The notes below the pieces were generated by a model. It did no database searches. It was not told the origin of the DNA and saw only the letters and a program-made list of their open reading frames with translations. Both the position numbers and the translations under genes were made by a program. From an uncultured Desulfofustis sp. (GTDB lineage Bacteria > Desulfobacterota > Desulfobulbia > Desulfobulbales > Desulfocapsaceae), in the NCBI GenBank assembly GCA_905479735.1, contig CAJQNS010000101.1, positions 29,041-93,040 of the forward strand: a stretch of 64,000 bases of DNA, written 5' to 3'. Shown here piece by piece: positions 56,910 to 64,000 of the stretch (within the stretch, counting starts at the first letter, position 1; every line of letters begins with the position of its first letter).

Positions 56910-58289
56910 ATGTCATTGAAATCATATGGATTGAATAGACTGTTTTGGGTTCTGCTTTTGCTGTTTACCTGCTGCTCATTAAGCGTCAGTGCCCTTTCGG
57001 AAACGCTCGAACCACCGGCTATCTGGACGTCGAGGGAGGCCGTGATCTTCGGTTTAAAGAACAGTCCCGACAGCAGAATAGCCTTACAACGTATTGCCTC
57101 AGCCCGAGCTTCCCAGGCGGAAGCTGAAGCGCTGCTAAAACATCCCCACCTCGATCTCAGTGCCTCCTACGGTCAAACCAACAACCCCATGTATTCATTC
57201 GGTAATATTTTGAATCAGGGAGTCTTTTCCAACGATATCGATTTCAACGATCCCGGACGTACCGACGATCTTAATCTCAAGGCTGAACTCAGCTACCGCT
57301 TTTACAACGGCGGCAGAGACCAGGCTTTGGTTGACAGCGCTGATTCAGGCTACCAGGCCAGCCAGGCCGGACTGAAAGAGGTAGAACACCAGCTCGGTTT
57401 CGAAATTGTCAAAGCCTTTCAGCGCATCATACAGGCCCAGGATCAGCTTGAAGCCCGGCAGGCAGAACTTCAAGCCATCGACAGTTCCCTGCAAGTTGCC
57501 AAAGCCCGTTTCGAGGCCGGCGATCTGCTGAAAACGGAACTACTCAATTTCGAAGTACAAAAAGCTCGGACCAGTGAGAACTTGATCATTGCCCAGCACC
57601 AGAAAGCACTCTCCGAAAAGGTATTTCTCAACCTCCTCGGTCTCGAATCTGGAACAGTTGCCATCGCTTTGGAAGATGAAAATCTGCTGCCGCCACTGGA
57701 CAGGCAAGCCATCCAGGAACGACCCGAACTTATCAAACTTTCTGCTGCCCTCAGCGCGGCCGAGTCTGAACTGAGAAGAGCTAAGGGCGCCAATCTGCCT
57801 ACTTTCGACGGTTTTGCCAGCTATCAGTATGACTATGGTTGGGTCAACGACGGCTCGGGCGATTCCTGGATTGCCGGAGTGAAACTAAACTACAACCTCT
57901 GGGATGGTAGAAAAGATGACGCCGAGGTCCTGCGCAAGCAGGCCGAATACCAGGCGCTTGCGGAACAACTCGAAAAACTCAAACTGGCCATTACCCTTGA
58001 CGTCGAGAAAGCTGAACTGAATTATCAGCAGGCCATCGAGCGCCGGACTGTAACCGATAAAATGGTAGAGGTCGCCCAGGAGAGTGCCCAGCTCAGCCGT
58101 GAACGATTCAAGGAAGGGGTCATCCTTTCTTCCGATGTGCTGGACACCGAAGTGAGACTCACTGACACGCTGGTGCGTCAATCGGCGGCCAGGGTCAACC
58201 ACCGTATTGCCACAGCCGACCTTCGACGGGCCCTGGGGTATCAGCAATATCAGGCTACCACAGAAGAATTATTGGAGAGACAACAATGA
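56910..58289 (+). CDS. TolC-family outer-membrane efflux protein
   Basis: 459 residues with a signal peptide (about residues 1-30). Two repeats of the OEP fold have long coiled-coil helices (QASQAGLKEVEHQLGFEIVKAFQRI; EQLEKLKLAITLDVEKAELNYQQAIE) and the LNYNLWDGRKDD beta element. It would trimerise as the outer-membrane exit duct. An AGGA-type ribosome site lies upstream. The stop overlaps the adaptor start by 4 bp (ATGA), and the RND gene follows. Confidence 0.9.
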   Translation: MSLKSYGLNRLFWVLLLLFTCCSLSVSALSETLEPPAIWTSREAVIFGLKNSPDSRIALQRIASARASQAEAEALLKHPHLDLSASYGQTNNPMYSFGNILNQGVFSNDIDFNDPGRTDDLNLKAELSYRFYNGGRDQALVDSADSGYQASQAGLKEVEHQLGFEIVKAFQRIIQAQDQLEARQAELQAIDSSLQVAKARFEAGDLLKTELLNFEVQKARTSENLIIAQHQKALSEKVFLNLLGLESGTVAIALEDENLLPPLDRQAIQERPELIKLSAALSAAESELRRAKGANLPTFDGFASYQYDYGWVNDGSGDSWIAGVKLNYNLWDGRKDDAEVLRKQAEYQALAEQLEKLKLAITLDVEKAELNYQQAIERRTVTDKMVEVAQESAQLSRERFKEGVILSSDVLDTEVRLTDTLVRQSAARVNHRIATADLRRALGYQQYQATTEELLERQQ

Positions 58290-59332
58290 TTTCAGCATCC
58301 CGAAAATCAACATATTTATTGTTCTGGACTCTACTACTCTCACTGTTGGTGCTGTCCAGCTGCAAATCTGAACAGCACGACCTCAAGCAGGCGGCTGAGG
58401 AGCTGCCACCGCTGGATGTAACAGTGATCACAGCCGAAGCATCCAAACCGCTGCGCCAAATCGAAATTATGGCCACCGTCGAGGCTGCTCAGAGCGCCTC
58501 CATCGCCGCGAAATTAAGTGGCAACATCACCGAGTTGCCGGTCAAGCTAGGCTCCAAGGTCAGCTCTGGAGACATCCTGGTGGTCATCAGTGCCGAGGAG
58601 ATCAAGGCAAAACTCTCCCAGGCCCAAGCGCAACTTGAGCAAGCCCAACGCAATCTCAGTCGGGAACGGAACCTGCTCAAAAAAAATGCGGCAACCTCAG
58701 AATCGGTAAAAACCCTTGAGGAAAGCGAGCAAATAGCGCAGGCAGCTTACCGGGAAGCGCTGACCATGCTCAACTATGCAACGATCAAGGCACCGTTTAG
58801 CGGGGTGATCACCCATAAGATTGCCAACGTAGGCGATCTGGCAACTCCTGGAAAAACCCTGCTAGAACTGGAAAATCCAACCAGTCTTCAAGTAATTACC
58901 GACGTACCCGAGGCGCTGGTCCTCAATCTGGCCATTGGCGATGTTCTGCCGGTGAAGATTGAGGCAGCGGGCCTCGAGGTTTCAGGTACGATCACCGAAA
59001 TAGCCCCAACTGCGAATCCCACCTCAAGGACCGCCCCGGTCAAACTGAGAATCCCAGCCTCGCCTAATATTCGCTCGGGACAATTCGCCAGAGTCAGTCT
59101 GCTCGGCAGCCGGGGGACCGCCATAATGGTGCCAAGGATTTCAGTACAGTCTTTCGGGCAGCTTGAACGAGTATTTGTGGAGCAGAACGGCAAGGCTCGT
59201 TTGCAGTTGGTCAAGACCGGACTCGTCGTTGACGACTCAATCGAAGTCTTGTCTGGTATCTCAGCCGGAGACCGGGTTGTGGTATCGGATACCAGAGAGC
59301 TTAGCGACGGCAGAAGAGTTACCGTCAAATAA
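58286..59332 (+). CDS. RND efflux periplasmic adaptor
   Basis: 348 residues. A lipoprotein signal (VLSSC, Cys near 20) anchors it. The membrane-fusion-protein pattern follows: barrel-sandwich halves ([27 protein letters not shown], and [16 protein letters not shown]), an alpha hairpin ([23 protein letters not shown]) and a beta-barrel/membrane-proximal part. It links the RND pump to TolC. It starts 4 bp inside the TolC gene and ends 35 bp before the RND permease start. Confidence 0.9.
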   Translation: MISASRKSTYLLFWTLLLSLLVLSSCKSEQHDLKQAAEELPPLDVTVITAEASKPLRQIEIMATVEAAQSASIAAKLSGNITELPVKLGSKVSSGDILVVISAEEIKAKLSQAQAQLEQAQRNLSRERNLLKKNAATSESVKTLEESEQIAQAAYREALTMLNYATIKAPFSGVITHKIANVGDLATPGKTLLELENPTSLQVITDVPEALVLNLAIGDVLPVKIEAAGLEVSGTITEIAPTANPTSRTAPVKLRIPASPNIRSGQFARVSLLGSRGTAIMVPRISVQSFGQLERVFVEQNGKARLQLVKTGLVVDDSIEVLSGISAGDRVVVSDTRELSDGRRVTVK

Positions 59333-59366
59333 TTGTTCACTCAACGCCACACCATTTTCTCCAGCC

Positions 59367-62300
59367 ATGGATACGAAAGATATAGATCATAGTGGATTCG
59401 CCGGTAAACTTGCCGGTCTTTTCATCGATTCCAAACTGACCCCGCTGGCCATTATCGGCTCTCTTCTACTCGGTTTTCTGGCAATTACCCTGCTGCCCCG
59501 AGAGGAAGAACCCCAGATCAAAGTACCCATGATCGATGTGATGGTGGCCATGGAAGGTGCCACTCCCAAAGAGATAGAGGAGCAGGTCACCATCCCGATG
59601 GAAAAGCTGCTCTATGAACTTCCCAATGTCGAGTATATCTACTCCACTTCGATGGCCGGAAAAAGTTTGCTGGTTGTTCGTTTCTATGTGGGGGCCGATC
59701 TTGAAACAGCAATTGTCAGGCTCAATCAGAAGCTGGCAACCAACTTCGACAGGATTCCCCACAATGTCTCCCCGCCACTGATAAAACCACACACTATTGA
59801 TGATGTACCGATCCTGGCCCTGACCCTCCATTCGAAAAATTATGATCAGTACATGCTCCGGCGGGTCGCCGCTCAACTGGATGATGTGATAAAAAACATT
59901 CCCGAGGTAGCCGAGACCAAGCTGATCGGCGGCACCAGACGTGAGCTCAGGATCCGCCTCGACCCGATCCTGCTTGCCTCCAGGAATCTGTCGATCAGCG
60001 AATTGATTCCCATCATTCAGCAGGCTAACCGACAGAGTTACTCCGGCTCCCTGGTCAATACCAACAACGAGATCGAGATTCAAACCGGTACTTTTCTTAC
60101 CAGCGCCGAAGAAATAGGCAGTATCGTCGTTGGCGTCTACGGTGGGAAACCCGTTTATCTCGAGGAGGTAGCCGATATCCTGGACGGCTCTGAGGAACCG
60201 TCCCATTACGTCCTCTATGGAGCACCGCAAAGACAAGATCTCGAGGCTGCTGTCACCCTGTCAATAGCGAAGCGCCCGGGGGCAAATGCGGTGGCCGTGG
60301 TGGAGCATGTCCTAAAAAAGGTCGATACGCTGAAGGGCAGCTCTGTCCCCGCCGACATAGAGATAAGCATCACCCGAAATTACGGCGAAACCGCTTCAGA
60401 GAAATCCAACGAACTGCTGCTTCACATGGGTATCGCGGTTTTTGGTGTAGCGATCCTGATTCTCTTGTTTCTTGGCTGGCGTGAGTCGCTGGTAGTCATG
60501 CTTGCCATCCCGTCGACCCTGGCCCTAACGCTTCTGGTATTTTATCTCTACGGCTATACCCTGAACAGGATCACCCTGTTCGCCTTGATTTTTTCCATAG
60601 GAATTCTGGTAGACGATGCCATAGTGGTGGTCGAAAACATCGTCCGCCACATGCACCTGCCGGGAAACCAGGGCCGACCGCTCATGAAAGTGGCGATAGA
60701 GGCCGTCAGCGAGGTTGGAAATCCGACGATTCTAGCCACCTTGGCGGTAATCGCCGCGATTCTGCCTATGGCCTTTGTCGGCGGCCTTATGGGCCCCTAC
60801 ATGCGGCCCATTCCGGTGGGGGCCTCAGCGGCCATGCTCTTTTCGCTCGTCATCGCCTTCACCGTCACTCCCTGGGCGGCTACCCACTTGCTCAAAGCCA
60901 AAACCGGTGGAAAAGGTCATGATCACGATGCGGTACCGGACGACTTTTTCACCAGGCTCTACCACAAGATCATGGATCCGCTGCTCGCCCACAGCGGCTG
61001 GAGGTTAATCTTCTTCATCGTCATCACCCTCCTGCTGATGGGCTCGATGGCCATGGTCGGCCTCGGCCATGTCAAAGTTAAAATGCTGCCGTTTGACAAT
61101 AAGAGCGAATTTCAGGTCATTCTTGACATGCCCGAGGGTACCACCCTGGAACAGACCTCAAGGGTTGCGCTGGAAATGGCCGCGGTAATAAAAGAAGACC
61201 CGGATGTGGTCGATTATCAGGTTTATGTGGGTACGGCTTCACCTTATAACTTCAACGGCTTGGTGCGCCACTATTTTCTGCGCAGCGGCCCCACAGTGGC
61301 TGATATTCAGGTTAACCTGCTGCCCAAGCACCACAGGAAACTCAAGAGCCACGACATTGCCAAACGTGTCAGACCGCAATTGGCGGCGATAGCTGAACAC
61401 TACGGCGGCACACTGGTAGTCGCCGAGGTGCCTCCTGGCCCTCCTGTTCTGCAGACGCTGGTGGCAGAGATATACGGACCGACTGAGCAGGATCGCTTGG
61501 CCTTGGCCGAAGAGGTAAAATCAATAATGACCTCAAGTCCTGGGGTCGTCGATGTCGACTGGTACCGTGAAACTCCTAGAACCAGGACCTTGATCACGGT
61601 GGACAAGGAGAAAGCGGCGCTGAGCGGCATTACCGAATCGCAGATCAACAGGACCATTAAGATTGGTGTAGACGGGCTCTCCATCGATCTCTTTCACCAG
61701 CCCAGAGACAAAGAACCGATAGATATCGTAGTCGAAGTACCCCGGTCGCAGAGCGCTCGAATAGAGGAACTTCTCAATATTTCGGTGCGCTCGGAACTCT
61801 CTTCCAAGGCGCCGCTGGTGCCGCTGAGAGAACTGGTACACATTTCTCAAACCGAGGTCGAACAGCCTATTTACCGAAAAAACCTCAAACCGCTGATCTA
61901 CGTGACCGGAGATGTGGCAGACGTGGTTGAAAGTCCGGTGTATGCAATCCTCGAGATGAACAAGAGGATCAATTCTCTAGATATGGCTGACTTCGGGTCC
62001 ACCACCGGCTCGGTGAAGATCTACAATCTCTTTCAACCATTCGATGAAACCCAACCGTCAATGAAGTGGGATGGTGAGTGGCATATAACCCTGGAGGTCT
62101 TCCGTGATCTCGGCCTCGCTTTTTGCGTGGTACTGGTGCTCATCTACATGCTGATGGTCGGCTGGTTCAAGAACTACATTACTCCGCTGGTGGTGATGGC
62201 TGCCATCCCCTTCTCTCTGATCGGCATTCTTCCGGCCCACTGGGCATTCGGCGCTTTTTTCACCGCCACCTCGATGATTGGTTTTATGGCCGGAGCCGGC

Positions 62301-62588
62301 ATCGTAGTAAGGAACTCGATCATTCTGGTCGACTTTATCGAGCTCCGCATCAAGGAAGGACTGCCGCTGGATCAGGCGGTGGTAGAGGCAGGGGCCGTTC
62401 GTTTCCGGCCTATGTTGCTCACTGCCCTGGCAGTAGTGATTGGGGCCTCGGTCATCCTCGCCGACCCCATCTTTCAGGGGCTGGCCATCTCGCTCATGTT
62501 CGGTGAAATCGCCTCATTGCTGGTGAGTCGAATGGCGGTGCCGGTGATGTATTACGTGGTTAAGAAACACCAGCACCAATCAACATAG
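59367..62588 (+). CDS. RND efflux permease (HAE1-like)
   Basis: 1073 residues, the usual size. Twelve membrane segments and two periplasmic loops are apparent. The proton-relay pair Asp416-Asp417 is in [12 protein letters not shown]; the second-half [15 protein letters not shown] block has the matching motif. The start is the ATG at 59367 ([10 protein letters not shown]), 35 bp after the adaptor stop; the frame is open farther upstream inside the adaptor gene, which would be an artefact. With the adaptor and TolC gene it forms a complete tripartite pump. The aspartate pair points to a drug/hydrophobe pump rather than a metal (CzcA) pump; substrate unknown. Confidence 0.9.
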   Translation: MDTKDIDHSGFAGKLAGLFIDSKLTPLAIIGSLLLGFLAITLLPREEEPQIKVPMIDVMVAMEGATPKEIEEQVTIPMEKLLYELPNVEYIYSTSMAGKSLLVVRFYVGADLETAIVRLNQKLATNFDRIPHNVSPPLIKPHTIDDVPILALTLHSKNYDQYMLRRVAAQLDDVIKNIPEVAETKLIGGTRRELRIRLDPILLASRNLSISELIPIIQQANRQSYSGSLVNTNNEIEIQTGTFLTSAEEIGSIVVGVYGGKPVYLEEVADILDGSEEPSHYVLYGAPQRQDLEAAVTLSIAKRPGANAVAVVEHVLKKVDTLKGSSVPADIEISITRNYGETASEKSNELLLHMGIAVFGVAILILLFLGWRESLVVMLAIPSTLALTLLVFYLYGYTLNRITLFALIFSIGILVDDAIVVVENIVRHMHLPGNQGRPLMKVAIEAVSEVGNPTILATLAVIAAILPMAFVGGLMGPYMRPIPVGASAAMLFSLVIAFTVTPWAATHLLKAKTGGKGHDHDAVPDDFFTRLYHKIMDPLLAHSGWRLIFFIVITLLLMGSMAMVGLGHVKVKMLPFDNKSEFQVILDMPEGTTLEQTSRVALEMAAVIKEDPDVVDYQVYVGTASPYNFNGLVRHYFLRSGPTVADIQVNLLPKHHRKLKSHDIAKRVRPQLAAIAEHYGGTLVVAEVPPGPPVLQTLVAEIYGPTEQDRLALAEEVKSIMTSSPGVVDVDWYRETPRTRTLITVDKEKAALSGITESQINRTIKIGVDGLSIDLFHQPRDKEPIDIVVEVPRSQSARIEELLNISVRSELSSKAPLVPLRELVHISQTEVEQPIYRKNLKPLIYVTGDVADVVESPVYAILEMNKRINSLDMADFGSTTGSVKIYNLFQPFDETQPSMKWDGEWHITLEVFRDLGLAFCVVLVLIYMLMVGWFKNYITPLVVMAAIPFSLIGILPAHWAFGAFFTATSMIGFMAGAGIVVRNSIILVDFIELRIKEGLPLDQAVVEAGAVRFRPMLLTALAVVIGASVILADPIFQGLAISLMFGEIASLLVSRMAVPVMYYVVKKHQHQST

Positions 62589-62589
62589 A

Positions 62590-64000
62590 TCAGGCGAGAT
62601 AACCCTGATTCTGCAGGTAAAGCAGGATCTCCTGGACGGCTTCAAGCGGTGTGATGCTGCTGGTATCGAGCACGATATCGGGATTGACCGGCTCGATGTA
62701 GGGATCGGTGACTCCGGTTACACCCTTGATCTTACCACTTCGGGCCTTGGCATAGAGACCCTTGCGATCTCGCTGTTCACACACCTCCAGAGGGGTGGCC
62801 ACATATATTTCCACATATCCGCCATAGCAGCTGATCAACTCCCGATTGGCCTGTCTCGACTCCTCATAGGGGGCAATCGGTGCGCAGATGGCGATCCCGC
62901 CGTTTTTGGTTATTTCACTGGCAACAAAGCCGATGCGAGTGACGTTGAGATCACGATGCTTCCGTGAATAGGTCAGTTCCGAGGACAGGTTTTTTCGGAC
63001 AATGTCGCCGTCCAGCAAAGTTACCGGTCGATTACGCATCTCCATGAATTTGACCAGCAGGACCCTGGCGATGGTCGATTTCCCCGAGCCGGACAGTCCG
63101 GTGAGAAAAACGGTGAATCCCTGCTTCGATTTAGGCGGGAAGGCATGCTGCAGTTCCGTGACCATATCAGGCCAGACAAACCAGGAGGGTACGTTTTCTC
63201 CCTGCATCATCCGCTTGTGCAGTTCTGTTGAGGTAATCTTCTGGAGGCTGCCCGAACCTTCTGACAGAGGAAAATATTTCTTTTCCGACTCATGGTAGCC
63301 CCAATCCTGCTGTGGGACCATTTCTATGCCAGTCCGGTCCGCATAGTCGCTGACCAGCTGTTGGGCGGCGCCCCGCTCATAAAACAGAGAGGTGCCATTG
63401 GCTCTGGCAAAGGGATCTGCCTGATCTTCAGAAACCATGAAATGGCTGCAACCGAAGTTCTTACGCATGATCGCCTGCAGCAGCGCTTCCCGCGGTCCGG
63501 CCCGACGGGAGGCAAAAGGCGACAGACCGAGCATGATCATGTTGGGCGGAAATTTTCTGGTAAACACCTGATAGCAACAGATATGTGTATAAAAATCTAC
63601 GTCACCCGGATGATCAAGCCCGACCACGGGCTGCAGAAAAATGGAGGAGCCTATATTGGAAGCGGCATCCAGGACCATTTCCCGGTGGGCGCAATGCAGA
63701 TATTGTTCGGTGTGAAAACCGAGCACGCGCCGCCAGCCATTCATCGTAAAACGCCTGACACTCTCGGACGGTGTCAATCGCAGCTGGAGAAAATCATAGT
63801 GAACCGGCAGGGTGACTCCCTCGACACTGCCGCCGATATACCAGGACTCGGTCTGCTCGAGCAGCTGCCTGACCCCCGGGTGAGCAGAGCCGTCCCCGGT
63901 GCCGTAGACCAAAGCGGCCTCTTCTTTTTTATCAGGCTTCCAGATATCTCCAACGGTGAGTGTGGCGAGCAGGAATCCCTCCTGGTCATTTAAGGCGATG
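62590..64000 (-). CDS. cysC: APS kinase fused to a degenerate ATP-sulfurylase domain (N-terminus outside window)
   Basis: At least 470 residues are present; the frame is open to the right edge, so the start is outside. The C-terminal APS kinase domain is intact: P-loop TGLSGSGKST, DGDIVRKNLS, FVASEITKNGG, and it phosphorylates APS to PAPS. The N-terminal ATP-sulfurylase-like part keeps the fold (AGPREALLQAIMRKNFGC) and an HCAH block, but the QxRN motif is HTEQ (63703-63714) and GRDHAG reads SEDQAD. These residues bind ATP and sulfate, so that half is probably inactive. It may be structural or bind APS. It is convergent with the RND gene, 1 bp apart. Confidence 0.85.
   Translation of the reverse strand, partial: IALNDQEGFLLATLTVGDIWKPDKKEEAALVYGTGDGSAHPGVRQLLEQTESWYIGGSVEGVTLPVHYDFLQLRLTPSESVRRFTMNGWRRVLGFHTEQYLHCAHREMVLDAASNIGSSIFLQPVVGLDHPGDVDFYTHICCYQVFTRKFPPNMIMLGLSPFASRRAGPREALLQAIMRKNFGCSHFMVSEDQADPFARANGTSLFYERGAAQQLVSDYADRTGIEMVPQQDWGYHESEKKYFPLSEGSGSLQKITSTELHKRMMQGENVPSWFVWPDMVTELQHAFPPKSKQGFTVFLTGLSGSGKSTIARVLLVKFMEMRNRPVTLLDGDIVRKNLSSELTYSRKHRDLNVTRIGFVASEITKNGGIAICAPIAPYEESRQANRELISCYGGYVEIYVATPLEVCEQRDRKGLYAKARSGKIKGVTGVTDPYIEPVNPDIVLDTSSITPLEAVQEILLYLQNQGYLA

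Noticed and set aside
59163..59366. Upstream extension of the RND permease into the adaptor gene
   Set aside because: The extra 68 residues are not RND-like; the ATG at 59367 gives the normal family start.

Overview
The window reads as a chromosomal segment of a Gram-negative anaerobe of the Desulfobacterota, most likely a Desulfobulbales-type sulfate reducer. This is inferred from gene content: a prismane protein (Hcp) behind an HcpR-type operator, a flavodiiron protein with rhodanese partners, a short Geobacter/Desulfo-type N-acetylglutamate synthase, an ADP-forming acyl-CoA synthetase paired with a CoA-transferase/GNAT fusion, and a rhodanese that appears to be a selenoprotein. Base composition is near 50% GC and coding density is high. 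I saw no rRNA, tRNA, CRISPR array, insertion sequence or prophage.

Layout. 1-4.2 kb: the N-terminal part of argJ (minus strand), then cardiolipin synthase, a metallophosphoesterase and polyphosphate kinase 2 (plus). 4.2-12.8 kb (minus): a dense run reading from 12.7 kb downward: small membrane protein, alr, argS, a small membrane-anchored protein, a short argA-type acetyltransferase, secA, two DUF1538 transporter halves and a P-II-like protein. 12.8-22.8 kb (mostly minus): a 2[4Fe-4S] ferredoxin with a strong terminator, a zinc-ribbon protein, a group of overlapping genes (tandem RNase H, uvrB, DUF374 acyltransferase, cbiA), and a five-gene cluster of ferredoxin, VTT membrane protein, MerA-like reductase, DUF547 and DUF3047. 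23-31.7 kb (plus): oxygen, nitrosative and sulfane-sulfur defence, with a flavodiiron protein, rhodanese-ferritin, rhodanese-metallo-beta-lactamase and a methyltransferase, then hcp, a siroheme-reductase-like protein and a ferredoxin protein. Two HcpR-type palindromes lie here at the same spacing from their -10 boxes. 31.7-37.1 kb (minus): a YkgJ protein, then the acetyl-CoA hydrolase/GNAT, ADP-forming acyl-CoA synthetase and CBS protein. 37.1-46.5 kb: a structured intergenic region, a TPR-type lipoprotein, an unusually long class A penicillin-binding protein and, divergently, an MltD-type lytic transglycosylase (a murein cluster), then a TraB-family protein and YhbY. 46.5-49.7 kb: the putative selenocysteine rhodanese, a DnaJ-family protein, an iron alcohol dehydrogenase and a small lipoprotein. 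49.8-62.6 kb (plus): a heterodimeric ABC exporter, a glycosyltransferase, an MFS transporter (with a convergent DUF616 glycosyltransferase), and a TolC/adaptor/RND efflux operon. 62.6-64 kb (minus): an APS kinase fused to an ATP-sulfurylase-like domain that has lost its signature motifs; its N-terminus lies outside the window.

The least ordinary items are the in-frame UGA rhodanese with a SECIS-like hairpin, the HcpR operator pair, the RNase H with a dead second domain, the degenerate ATP sulfurylase domain, the rhodanese/flavodiiron cluster, the split DUF1538 transporter with a P-II-like partner, the long PBP with a neighbouring lipoprotein, and an unassigned structured RNA candidate near 37.3 kb.
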